From Lichenibacterium ramalinae (GTDB lineage Bacteria; Pseudomonadota; Alphaproteobacteria; Rhizobiales; Beijerinckiaceae), in contig NZ_QYBC01000018.1 in the NCBI RefSeq assembly GCF_004137085.1, positions 83,913 to 147,912 on the forward strand: a DNA stretch of 64,000 nucleotides, in the 5' to 3' direction. Shown here in pieces: positions 35,438 to 43,957 of this stretch; within the stretch, counting starts at the first letter, position 1, and each line of letters opens with the position of its first letter. A model generated the notes under the pieces. It made no database searches and was not told the DNA's origin. It worked only from the letters and a program-made list of their open reading frames with translations. The position numbers and the translations under genes are program-made.

Positions 35438-36385
35438 TCACGACCGCCGGCAGTCGCGGGGCGTCGTGTCGAAGCGCCGGCGGAAGGCCCGCACGAAGGT
35501 GGAATAGTCCTCGAAGCCGCAACGGTAGGCGATCTGCACCAGGGTGAGGTGGCGGTCGGCCGGGGACGCCAGGCGCTGGCGCGCGCGGTCGAGACGGGCG
35601 TCGCGGATCGCCGCCGCGACGCCGCCGCGTCCCGCGAAGACCCGGTACAGGTTCGAGCGCGACACGCCGATGGCCCGCATCAGGGCCGCGCCATCGAAGG
35701 CCGGATCGCCGAGCATGGCGGCGATGTGGCTTTCCGCGAGCCTCAGCATGGCACCGCCGGACGCCTGCTCGCCTCCGTCGTGCCTGATGCCGGTGCGGGG
35801 CGCCACCAGGGCCGACAGCAGGTGGGCGACGCCGTCGACGCCGGCATCGGCGTCCTGCCGCGACAGGGTCGGCAGGAGGTCGCAGAGGCCGCGGAAGTAG
35901 CGGGTGAACAGGGCTGCGAGGGGCGCCGCCGCCGGGATCCTGAGGTCGAGAAGGTCGTCGATCGGCCCGATCCTGGCCGAGAAGGCGGCGCGCGGCATGT
36001 AGAGCCGCAGTTCGCGATACCGGGTCAGGCCCGTGGCCCTGTGAGGACGGGCGAGGTCGCACAGGGCGATCTCCCCTGTCGAGAGTGCCGTTCCCCCGCT
36101 GTCTCTCGGGTCGCCGAGCCCGTGGCCTTCGACGAAGACCGTGAGGGCCACGAAGTCGATGTAGTCGCGCGCGAGGCCGCGGGCCGAGCGGTGCACGGAC
36201 AGCGGGCTGCTCGCCGTGTCGAGGATGATGCCTCCGGCGACGGAGGTCACGCTCCGGCGGGCACCGAAGGGCGCGCCGTGGTCGAGGTTCTGGCAATCCA
36301 TGGCTGCAAGGACCGTGTCCTTCCAGTAGCGCCAGCCGTCTCGCGGCGAGACCGCGTCGGTCGTCTGGACGAGACTGTCGACCAT
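35438..36385 (-). CDS. AraC-family transcriptional regulator
   Basis: A 315-residue regulator. An N-terminal AraC-binding-like domain of the AraC_binding_2 type (LSVHRSARGLARDYIDFVAL) is followed by the C-terminal double HTH (about 215-315): MRAIGVSRSNLYRVFAGRGG in the first HTH, and QIAYRCGFEDYSTFVRAFRR in the second. Such proteins often govern catabolic or stress genes in Hyphomicrobiales. ATG 36385 has GGAGA close upstream. It is convergent with the histidine kinase gene. Target and ligand cannot be named. Confidence 0.88.
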   Translation of the reverse strand: MVDSLVQTTDAVSPRDGWRYWKDTVLAAMDCQNLDHGAPFGARRSVTSVAGGIILDTASSPLSVHRSARGLARDYIDFVALTVFVEGHGLGDPRDSGGTALSTGEIALCDLARPHRATGLTRYRELRLYMPRAAFSARIGPIDDLLDLRIPAAAPLAALFTRYFRGLCDLLPTLSRQDADAGVDGVAHLLSALVAPRTGIRHDGGEQASGGAMLRLAESHIAAMLGDPAFDGAALMRAIGVSRSNLYRVFAGRGGVAAAIRDARLDRARQRLASPADRHLTLVQIAYRCGFEDYSTFVRAFRRRFDTTPRDCRRS

Positions 36386-36868
36386 GCGGTTCTCCAAGGG
36401 TGCCCGTCTCGGGCGGTCGCGGTCCGATTGCAACCGAAACCCTGGAATGCGGTGAAGTTCCACGATGATGGCTGGGAACGCGCGGTTGTGCTGCTGCTCC
36501 CGTCCGCCGGACGGGAGCCGGCGGTCGCGTCCGGCGTCGACGTCCGAGGCGCTCGCGAAAGCGTTTTTGCCGTCGTTCGCTCCAGCTTCCGATCGAGAGC
36601 AGTTTCGACGGCATGGAACCGCCAAGGCTTTCGAGAAAGCCCATGCTGCTTGAGCCCGGCGGCCAGGGCGGGCTCGCGGATGCCCGGCACCACGGCGGTG
36701 AAGGCGCGGCACGCGACGTGCTCACGCCTGCTGGGTCGCGGGCGACGACGTAGACGGCACGGGGCTCGACCGAGGCCGTCGTGGATCTCGCCCGGGTACA
36801 CCATGATGCAGTCGCCCGGCGCGGCGGCGCGGCGCGGCGGCACCCTGCCGGCGGCGCATCCATCCCGG
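36386..36868. other. Gene-poor region with a remnant
   Basis: A 483-base stretch between the AraC start and the end of the CHASE2/EAL gene. The first 330 bases hold no convincing coding sequence and presumably include the araC promoter (less G+C-rich near 36410-36480). The last 150 bases contain a broken AraC sensor fragment, listed separately. Confidence 0.5.
36715..36845 (-). pseudogene. Frameshifted fragment of an AraC-type cupin sensor domain
   Basis: The minus strand reads PGDCIMVYPGEIHDG, the typical cupin motif of AraC regulators whose N-terminal domain binds a small molecule. One base later, in another frame, it continues ASVEPRAVYVVARDPAG, as the next strand of that domain would. 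No HTH part follows before the intact AraC gene 330 bases further. This is probably the leftover of an older regulator gene. Confidence 0.5.
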
Positions 36869-39766
36869 TCAGGCCTCCTCCAGCACCGCGGCGGTTCCGC
36901 GGACCGTGGCAGGGTTGGCGGTGGCCAGCTGGGCCTGCAAGCTCGCCACGATCGCGCTGGACGGTTCCGGGCGGCCGTGGAACCAGCCCTGCACCTCGTG
37001 GCAGCCGAGGCGGCGCAACGCGTCCACCTGTTCGGCGGTCTCGCAGCCCTCGGCATTGACGCGGAGGCCGAGGTTGCCGGCGAGGCTCACCACGGCCTCG
37101 ATGATGGCGGCGGCCGGCCGCTCGCCGGGCAGGCCGCGCACGAAGCTCTGGTCGATCTTGATCTTGTCGATGGCGAAGTCGCGCAGGTAGCTCAGCGAAG
37201 AATAGCCCGTGCCGAAATCGTCGAGCGCGAGGTGTACGCCCGCGGCGCGCAGCCGCTCCAGCCGGTCGCGGGCGGGGCCGTCGTTCTCCATCAACAGCGA
37301 TTCGGTCAGTTCGAGGTCGAGGCGGTCCGGCGGCAGGCCGCTCGCCGCCAGCGCGTCCAGCACCGTCGCGACGAGGTCGTCGCGCTGGAGCTGGATGGCC
37401 GACAGGTTGACCGACACCCGGATGGGATCCGGCCAGGCGGCGGCGTCGCGGCAGGCCGTGCGCAGCACCCAGGCGCCCAGCGCCTCGATCACGCCGGTGC
37501 GCTCCGCGATGGGGATGAAGACGGCGGGCGAGACCGGGCCGCGCGTCGGATGGCGCCAGCGCACCAGGGCCTCGACGCCGACGATGCGGTCCGTCGCGAG
37601 GTCGACCTGGCGCTGGTAGACGACGCCGACCTCGTCGCGCCGGAGCGCCTCGCGCAGGTCGTGCTCGAGCGCCCGGTCGTCCTCGACGCCCCGCGCCATG
37701 GCGGCGTCGAACAGCACGGCGCGGTCCCCGCCGGCGCGGCGGGCCGCCCCCATGGCGGCATCGGCACCGCGCATCAGGGCGGGGGCGTCGCCCGAGCCCG
37801 CCACGGCGATGCCGAGGCTGATGCCCACCGAGGCTTCGTAGGGGCCGAGCGAGTGGACGCCGCCGACCGCCGCGACGACACCTTCGGCGGCCCTCCGGAC
37901 GTCGGCGACGGAGGCGCGCGACACGAGCAGCGCGAAGTCGTCGCCGCCCAGCCGCGCCGCGAGGTCGCCGGGCGCCGCGCAGGCCGCCAAACGTGCCGCG
38001 ACCGACACCAGCAGCGCGTCGCCGTTGGCGTGGCCCAGCCGGTCGTTGACCACCTTGAAGCGATCGAGGTCGAAGAACAGCAGCGCCACGGCGGGCCCGG
38101 CCGCCGCTTCCGCACCCTCGGCGGCCCGGGTTTCGGCCGCGGCGAGCGCGGCTTCGATGCCCTCGATGAGCACGCGGCGGTTCGCGAGGCCGGTCAGGGC
38201 GTCGCGCCGCGCCATGGCGACGAGCCGGGCTTCGGCGGCGCGCTGCTCGGTGACGTCGGCGAAGGACAGGCACACGGCGTGGCGCTCCGGCCCGAGGCGG
38301 CCGTCGAGCCCGACCGGGCCGGGGATGCGCGAGGGCGTGGCGACGCAGTCCAGCGTCACCCGGCGCCCGTCGCCCAGGATGCAGTCGATCTCCTGCGCGG
38401 GCCGCCGCCACCCGGTGCCGTCCGCGGCCCGCGCCATGGCTTCGGCGCAGGCCGCCGCCAGCGGGCCGGGCAGCACCGCGTCGAACCGCGGATGGTCCTC
38501 GGCGTCGGCCGGGAAGCCCACGATGGCGGCCGCCGCCGCGCTGATGGCCCGCACGGTGCCGTCGTGGTCGACCACGACGACGCCGGCGAAATTGTCCGCG
38601 ATGACGCGGTCGAGGATGGTGCGCAGCCGGTCGGCCTCGGCCCGCGAGCGCAGGATGCCGATGCGGCGTCCCTCGATCTCGGTCCCGACCGCGACCACGG
38701 CGAAGACCAGCAGGCCGGCATGGAGCGGCGCGGTGCCGAGCTGGAGCGGGAGGATGGATTGGAGCGCCACCGCGCCGGCCTCGCCCAGGAGCGCGGCCCC
38801 GGCGAGGACGGCGAGCCGGGGCCCGAGCTTCCGCCGTCGCGCCAGGACTGCGGCGGCGGCGAGTCCGAGGGCCGCGGCGGCCAGCTCCAGCATCTTGGAC
38901 ACGGGGCGCAGGGCGCGGCCCTGCATCAGGCTTTCCGCCGCCATGGCGTGCAGCACCACGCCCGGGATCATGCCGAACCGCGGCACCGCGACCTCGTCGC
39001 GCAGCTGCAGCGCCGTGGCGCCGACGAGGACGATGTGCCCGGCGATGACGTCCCTGGCGACGCGATGGCCGAGCAGCGCGTCCGCCGACACGTGCCGGAT
39101 GCCCTCGACGTCGATGCCGTAGTCGACCGTGAAGGGCTCGTCCGACGCGGCCGGGACCGCCGCCGCCAGCATGGAAAGGCTCGGGAGGCGCTCGTTCCCC
39201 ATGGGTTCGGATCGCGCCACGGCACGCACCCGCCCGTCCGCGTCGGGCCATTGGTTGACGGTGGCCGGCCAGGCCTGGGCGGCGAAGCGCGGCAGCGGCA
39301 GGGTCGTGGCCGAACCCAAACCCCCGTCCCGGGTCGCGGGCTGATGCAGGGCCGCCAGGATCACCGAACCCTTGGCCCGCACCAGGGCGGCCTCGAGCGC
39401 GGCGTCGGCTTCGGGCGTGGTCTCGGCGCTGAAGTCGACGTCGAACGCGACCGTGTCGGCGTCGAGGTCGAGCAGCCGGTCCAGCAGGGCGGCGTGGACC
39501 TTCCGGCTCCACGGCCAGCCGCGCTCGGGCGTGAGGCTGGCAGCGTCGATGTCGACCACGACGATCCGCCCCGTCGGCGGCCGGTGCCACAGGCCGAAGC
39601 GCGCGTCGGTGATGGCCGTCTCGAGCCTGTCGAAGGGCGTCGACGGCGCCAGCGCCGCCACGGCCAGCACCGCCCCGAGCCGGATCAGCAGACTGCGTCG
39701 CGCGCGCAGCGCCGGCTGCAGGTCACGCCAACGCGGGGCGGCCCAGCGCGGCATGCGCGCCCTCAT
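36869..39766 (-). CDS. CHASE2-PAS-GGDEF-EAL cyclic-di-GMP signalling protein
   Basis: A 965-residue protein. It has an N-terminal helix (about 25-42), an extracytoplasmic CHASE2 sensor (about 45-290: IVVVDIDAASLTPERGWPWS, VILAALHQP, HIVLVGATALQLRDEV), three membrane helices (about 290-365) and a PAS domain (about 380-510). A GGDEF domain (motif GGDDF, 607-611) and an EAL domain (EAL 732-734, DDFGTGYSSLSYLRDF) follow. EAL catalytic motifs look intact. GGDDF keeps an acidic residue at the catalytic position but is non-canonical. It probably hydrolyses cyclic-di-GMP under control of a periplasmic signal. ATG 39766 overlaps the FecR-domain gene stop (ATGA), so the periplasmic FecR protein is the likely input partner. 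Confidence 0.9.
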   Translation of the reverse strand: MRARMPRWAAPRWRDLQPALRARRSLLIRLGAVLAVAALAPSTPFDRLETAITDARFGLWHRPPTGRIVVVDIDAASLTPERGWPWSRKVHAALLDRLLDLDADTVAFDVDFSAETTPEADAALEAALVRAKGSVILAALHQPATRDGGLGSATTLPLPRFAAQAWPATVNQWPDADGRVRAVARSEPMGNERLPSLSMLAAAVPAASDEPFTVDYGIDVEGIRHVSADALLGHRVARDVIAGHIVLVGATALQLRDEVAVPRFGMIPGVVLHAMAAESLMQGRALRPVSKMLELAAAALGLAAAAVLARRRKLGPRLAVLAGAALLGEAGAVALQSILPLQLGTAPLHAGLLVFAVVAVGTEIEGRRIGILRSRAEADRLRTILDRVIADNFAGVVVVDHDGTVRAISAAAAAIVGFPADAEDHPRFDAVLPGPLAAACAEAMARAADGTGWRRPAQEIDCILGDGRRVTLDCVATPSRIPGPVGLDGRLGPERHAVCLSFADVTEQRAAEARLVAMARRDALTGLANRRVLIEGIEAALAAAETRAAEGAEAAAGPAVALLFFDLDRFKVVNDRLGHANGDALLVSVAARLAACAAPGDLAARLGGDDFALLVSRASVADVRRAAEGVVAAVGGVHSLGPYEASVGISLGIAVAGSGDAPALMRGADAAMGAARRAGGDRAVLFDAAMARGVEDDRALEHDLREALRRDEVGVVYQRQVDLATDRIVGVEALVRWRHPTRGPVSPAVFIPIAERTGVIEALGAWVLRTACRDAAAWPDPIRVSVNLSAIQLQRDDLVATVLDALAASGLPPDRLDLELTESLLMENDGPARDRLERLRAAGVHLALDDFGTGYSSLSYLRDFAIDKIKIDQSFVRGLPGERPAAAIIEAVVSLAGNLGLRVNAEGCETAEQVDALRRLGCHEVQGWFHGRPEPSSAIVASLQAQLATANPATVRGTAAVLEEA

Positions 39767-42141
39767 CGGCCGTGCCCGCCCCCACCGCCGCCGTGCCCGC
39801 CGCCGCCGTGGCCACCGGCACGCCCGCCGTGGCCGCCACCGCCAGCCTGGCCGCCGCCGTTGCCACCACCGCCGTTGCCACCTTGGGCCCCGCCGTTGCC
39901 GCCACCGTTGCCGCCGCCGTTGCCCTGGCCGCCGCCGCCGTTTCCGCCATGGCCACCGCCGCCTTGGCCGCCGTTGCCGCCTTGGCCGCCGCCGGCGCCT
40001 TGACCGCCGCCGTTGGCACCACCGCCCCTGCCACCTTGGGCCCCGCCGTTGCCGCCACCGCCGTTGCCGCCTTGGCCGCCGCCGGCGCCTTGACCGCCGT
40101 TTCCGCCCGGTCCGCCGCTCGCCCCCGCGGCGCTGTTGCCGCCGGATCCGTTGCCGGCCGCCCCCGCGCCGCCGCGGCCTCCGGGACTCGTGCCTCCCTG
40201 AGCCCCGCCTCCCTGAGCCCCGCCGCCCTGTCCACCCCGGCCCGCGTGACCCGGGCCGCCGCCGCCATGCCCCGGGCCGCCGCGGCCGTGTCCTTCGCCC
40301 TCACCATGGCCATCGCCGCGTCCCGCAGCGACGCCGGGGCCCCTGGCGCGTCCAGCGGCGGTGTTGCCGGTCGCGGCTTGGCCGGTCGTGGAGGCGTCGC
40401 CCGCCCCGGCCGCACCGGGGTCGGCCCCCGCCGTGCCGGGGCCCGAGGCGGCCGCGGCATCGCCGACCTGGCTCGCCAGCCCGTGGCGGCTTTCGTCCCG
40501 CGCGGCGCCGGAGACGGCCGCCGCGTCGCTCCCCCGCAGGCCCAGGCCTGCGCCGTCGCCCCGGGCGGCATGACGGCCGGGGGATCGGGCCGGCTGCGAT
40601 GTCGGCGCGGTGCCGACCCGTGCCGTCAGTGCCGTGGCCCGCTCGCCTTTGGCCTTGCCCTGGCCGGTGTCCGCCTTGCCCTCCGGGTTCTTGTTCTTGA
40701 CGTCGTTGCCGGTGTTGGTCGCCGCGGCCGGCGGGCCGCTGACCGTGAGGGTGCCGATGCCCAACGTGACCGTGCCCAATATGCCGCTGATGGTGATGCT
40801 GGGCGCGGCGACCGGGGCGGCCGGCGTCGGGACGGCGGCCGGAACCGGCGTGGGGGTCGCGGGTGCTGCCGGAGGGGTGACGGCGGCTGCCGGCGCGGCA
40901 GGGACCGCCGGAGCTGCCGGCGCGACGGGAGCCGTCGGTGCTGCCGGCGCGGTGGGAACCGCCGGGGTCGGCTGAGCCGGTGCGGTCGGCGGGGCCGGAG
41001 CGGCCGGTTCCGCGGTCGTCGTGGCGGGTGTCGGTGTGGTGGTCTGCTGGTTGCGGCGGGATGTCGTCGACGGCGCTGCCGTTTGCGCCGTCTGTGCCGT
41101 GCTGCTCTGAGCCGGCGTGGCGGTCTGGGTCGTGGCGGGTCCCGAGGCCGCCGGGGACGGGGCGGTCGCGGTCGTATTCGTCGCCCCCGTATTCGTCACC
41201 CCCGTGTTGGCGGTCCCCGTGTTGGCAGTCCCGGTGTTGCTCGCCCCCGTGGTCGTGACCCCAGCCGAACCCGTCGGAACGGTCGTGGTCGGCGTGCCCG
41301 CCGTGGCGGCCGCGGCGGGCGCGGCCGGGCTGGGTGACGTCGCGGCGGGCGCCACGCCGGCGGTGGAGGGCGTCGCGACGGCACCGGAGCTGGCCGGGGA
41401 GGTGGAGCGCGCCTCGCCGGTGTGGGAGGCGGCCGCGGGAGCCGCCGTCGCCGCCTCCTTGCCGACCGCGGCCGTGGGGGCGCTGACGGCCTGCGTCGCT
41501 TCCGGCGCGCCCACCGGGGCTGCCGCTGCCAGACCCGGGACGGCGGCGCGCGGCGCCACATGGGTCACGGGCGCGTGCTGCCCGATGCCCGACACCGACA
41601 GGCCGCGGTTGCCGACGCTGGCGCGCTGCCCGGCGGTGACGTTCGTCTGCTCGCCGGTCTTCAGCGACGTGACCTGCACGGTCCCCCGTGCCACCGACAC
41701 CCGGCCGTCCGCCCGCCCGACCGCCACGGTGAAATGCGTGCCCTTGACGACCGCGGCCAGCATGGGGGTCTCGACGGAGAAATGCTGGACGTTCTGTTTC
41801 TCGACGTCGAACGACACCGTGCCGGCCTTCTCCACCACCGTGGTGGACAGGCCCTCGTCCGGGTGGTCCGTCACCGTCACGACGCTGCGCGGGCCGATGA
41901 CCATGGATTCCTTGCCGCGCTGCAGCATGACGCGGGACCGGTCGCCGGTCGTCACCGCCGCCCCGGGCGTCACCGCCATGCCGGCCGCGAGTTCGGTCTT
42001 GGCCTCCTCGGTCCCCGTCCACGCCCGGCCGGACACCTTGGAGACCTGCCATATGTCCGCCCATGCCGCAGAGGCGGAAAGGTTCGACAAGATGGTGATC
42101 AGCGCCGTTGCGGCAAGGGCGCGATGCCTGACGTGTTTCAT
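39763..42141 (-). CDS. FecR-domain periplasmic protein with Ala/Pro-rich linker and Gly-rich tail
   Basis: A 792-residue exported protein with a signal peptide at residues 1-28 (ending SAAWA). A FecR-type beta domain (about 45-180) includes AVTTGDRSRVMLQRGKESMV and ETPMLAAVVKGTHFTVAVGR. Then come about 280 residues rich in Ala, Pro and Thr with NTGxx pentapeptides, a short ordered-looking hydrophobic segment (ITISGILGTVTLGIGTLTVS), and a tail of about 190 residues almost only Gly, Gln, Asn and His. FecR domains outside iron signalling often pair with CHASE2 sensor proteins, exactly the arrangement here. The tail could bind cell-wall polymer or stay disordered. ATG 42141 is the first gene of the two-gene operon. 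Confidence 0.85.
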   Translation of the reverse strand: MKHVRHRALAATALITILSNLSASAAWADIWQVSKVSGRAWTGTEEAKTELAAGMAVTPGAAVTTGDRSRVMLQRGKESMVIGPRSVVTVTDHPDEGLSTTVVEKAGTVSFDVEKQNVQHFSVETPMLAAVVKGTHFTVAVGRADGRVSVARGTVQVTSLKTGEQTNVTAGQRASVGNRGLSVSGIGQHAPVTHVAPRAAVPGLAAAAPVGAPEATQAVSAPTAAVGKEAATAAPAAASHTGEARSTSPASSGAVATPSTAGVAPAATSPSPAAPAAAATAGTPTTTVPTGSAGVTTTGASNTGTANTGTANTGVTNTGATNTTATAPSPAASGPATTQTATPAQSSTAQTAQTAAPSTTSRRNQQTTTPTPATTTAEPAAPAPPTAPAQPTPAVPTAPAAPTAPVAPAAPAVPAAPAAAVTPPAAPATPTPVPAAVPTPAAPVAAPSITISGILGTVTLGIGTLTVSGPPAAATNTGNDVKNKNPEGKADTGQGKAKGERATALTARVGTAPTSQPARSPGRHAARGDGAGLGLRGSDAAAVSGAARDESRHGLASQVGDAAAASGPGTAGADPGAAGAGDASTTGQAATGNTAAGRARGPGVAAGRGDGHGEGEGHGRGGPGHGGGGPGHAGRGGQGGGAQGGGAQGGTSPGGRGGAGAAGNGSGGNSAAGASGGPGGNGGQGAGGGQGGNGGGGNGGAQGGRGGGANGGGQGAGGGQGGNGGQGGGGHGGNGGGGQGNGGGNGGGNGGAQGGNGGGGNGGGQAGGGGHGGRAGGHGGGGHGGGGGGHGR
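39780..40130. repeat. Gly-rich low-complexity coding repeat
   Basis: Near-repetitive codons for GGNGGxGG-type units encode the C-terminus of the FecR-domain protein. Segments such as QGAGGGQGGNGG occur at least twice. The DNA is a mosaic of short imperfect direct repeats prone to length change. Confidence 0.8.
41170..41255. repeat. 15-base imperfect tandem repeats encoding NTGxx pentapeptides
   Basis: On the plus strand, units like CCCGTGTTGGCGGTC and CCCGTATTCGTCGCC follow each other about five times, giving NTGTA-NTGTA-NTGVT-NTGAT in the linker of the FecR-domain protein. The period is exactly five codons, so the frame is kept. Confidence 0.8.
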
Positions 42142-42297
42142 ATGGTTAAAATGCGCCGCATTCCTTGATGAAGAATTGATCTCGACGGAATCCGGGGCAT
42201 GGTTCGGCAGGATGCGCTGGCGCTGCGGCGAAGTGAGCGGGGGATCGGCGCTTTCGACCCCGCGTAAGCTTGCCGTGCGCGCATCGGAGCTGTCGGC

Positions 42298-43725
42298 TCA
42301 TGGAGGAGGCGAGCCGCATCCCGGCGAGCGGGCCGGGCGCCCGGGCCCGATGCGCGCAGCGCTCACCAGCCCTCCCGCGAGGGCGAGGGCGGCCGCGACG
42401 GCGAGGCCCGCCCGGGGCGCGGCCTCGGTCGACAGCACCGAGAACAGCAGCGCCATGATCACCGATCCGGCCGTCTGGCCGAGCAGGCGGGCGGTGCCCT
42501 GCAGGCCGCCGGCGGCACCGCTGCGCTCGCGCGGTGCCGACAGCAGCATGTTGCGGTTGTTGGGCGTCTGGAACAGGCCAAATCCGAGTCCGCCCAGCAT
42601 GAGGAAGGCCACGAGCGGCCCGGGATGGCCGTGCAGCGGCCAGACGGCGGCGAGCCCCAGGCCCGCCGCCAGGACGGTGCCGCCCGCCGCGCAGAGCAGG
42701 CCGTTCGGGACCCGGTCGGCGAGGCGCCCCGAGACGGGACCCGCCACCGCCACCACCAGGGGCCAGGGCGTCATGATGAGCCCCGTGCCGACGGCGTCCT
42801 GGCCGAGCCCGTGCTGGAGATAGAAGGGCAGGGCGATGTAGCTCGCCATCTGGCCGGCGAAGCAGCACACGGAGGCGATGACCGAGATGCGGAACGGCCG
42901 GCCGCGCAGCAGGTCGAGGGGGACGAGCGGCGCCCGGCGCGGCAACTCCCGGCGCACCAGCGCGACGAAGGCCGCCGCTGCCGCGGCGAGCAGGGCGACG
43001 GCGAGGCCGGGCTGGTGCGCCGCCCGGTCCAGGCCGAGGATGGCGGCGCCGAAGGCCAGGGCGTTGAGCGCGGCACTCGACAGGTCGAGGCGGCGGCCCG
43101 TGCCGGCCGGGTGGGGCAGCGCCGCCGCCGCCGCCAGCACGATGGCGCCGACCGGCAGGTTGACGGCGAAGAGCCACGGCCAGGCCGCGACCGCCAGGAT
43201 GGCGGAGCCGAGCGTCGGGCCGGCCGCCGCCGACAGGGCGATCACCGTGGCGTTCCAGCCGATCACGCTGCCGAGCAGGCGGTGCGGGTAGGTGAAGCGC
43301 ATCAGCGCGATGCCCAGCGCCATCACGGCGGCGCCGCCGAGGCCCTGGACGAAGCGGGCCGCGACCAGCCAGGGCAGGGACGGCGACAGCGCGCAGAGCA
43401 GCGAGGCACCGGTGAAGGCCACGACCCCGCCGACGAAGACCCGGCGCAGGCCGAAGCCTTCGCCCAGGGCCGCGCAGGGCAGCAGGGCCATGACCAGGGC
43501 GGTCTGGTAGGCGCCCACCACCCAGACGGTCGCGGCGGGCTGGACCCGCAGCGAACCCGCGATGGTCGGCAGCGCCACATTGGCGATGGCGCCGTCGAGC
43601 ACCACCAGCACCATCGTGGCCATGATGGCCAGCGTGGCCCAATGGCGACGCGGTCTCGGCAGGCCGTCCTCGGGGGCGGCCGGGAGGGCAGGCTGAGGCG
43701 GGGCGGCGGGGGCCGGATCGGTCAT
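42298..43725 (-). CDS. DHA2-type (14-helix) MFS drug exporter
   Basis: A 475-residue membrane protein with about fourteen hydrophobic segments. Family marks are MVLVVLDGAIANVALPTIAG in helix 1 (with the acidic residue), the loop ALGEGFGLRRVFV, and RFVQGLGGAAVMALGIALM in helix 4, continuing to the motif-C-like AAAGPTLGSAIL. It exports a drug or metabolite by proton antiport. ATG 43725 begins the protein before a Pro-rich leader; upstream in-frame sequence is not conserved. It is divergent from a LysR gene with repeats in the 232-base gap, so it is probably regulated by that protein. Confidence 0.9.
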   Translation of the reverse strand: MTDPAPAAPPQPALPAAPEDGLPRPRRHWATLAIMATMVLVVLDGAIANVALPTIAGSLRVQPAATVWVVGAYQTALVMALLPCAALGEGFGLRRVFVGGVVAFTGASLLCALSPSLPWLVAARFVQGLGGAAVMALGIALMRFTYPHRLLGSVIGWNATVIALSAAAGPTLGSAILAVAAWPWLFAVNLPVGAIVLAAAAALPHPAGTGRRLDLSSAALNALAFGAAILGLDRAAHQPGLAVALLAAAAAAFVALVRRELPRRAPLVPLDLLRGRPFRISVIASVCCFAGQMASYIALPFYLQHGLGQDAVGTGLIMTPWPLVVAVAGPVSGRLADRVPNGLLCAAGGTVLAAGLGLAAVWPLHGHPGPLVAFLMLGGLGFGLFQTPNNRNMLLSAPRERSGAAGGLQGTARLLGQTAGSVIMALLFSVLSTEAAPRAGLAVAAALALAGGLVSAARIGPGRPARSPGCGSPPP

Positions 43726-43741
43726 GGCGTGTCCTGTCGGT

Positions 43742-43822
43742 GCGATCCCTGCAGGATACCGGCGAGGCGACATGGCGGAAGGCGCGGCGCCGGCAGGCGA
43801 TCCCTGCACGGGACGCCATGTC
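43742..43822. promoter_or_regulatory. Direct and inverted repeats in the MFS/LysR intergenic region
   Basis: GCGATCCCTGCA occurs at 43742-43753 and again at 43797-43808. In addition GACATGGCG (43769-43777) and CGCCATGTC (43814-43822) form a perfect 9-bp inverted repeat. All lie between divergent starts where LysR-type proteins bind paired sites. That they are operators is inferred from position only. Confidence 0.4.
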
Positions 43823-43957
43823 CGGGGCGGGAACCGTGCTACAGCGCTTTGGCCTCCGGAGGGGCGGGCGCGCCAGCTCTCGAACCGAAAGCAGTCCCGT
43901 CGGCTCGGCGTCGCCGAGGCGACTGCGAGAAGGCCGAACCTGCTTTGGGAGCCCCTG

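Noticed and set aside
35153..40003. Plus-strand frame of 1616 codons
   Set aside because: Antisense to the AraC and CHASE2/EAL genes and the intergenic part; no domain, His/Arg/Gly bias typical of shadows.
39780..40130. Possible CRISPR-like or satellite array
   Set aside because: The repeats are short, imperfect and codon-phased; they encode the Gly-rich tail of the FecR-domain protein.
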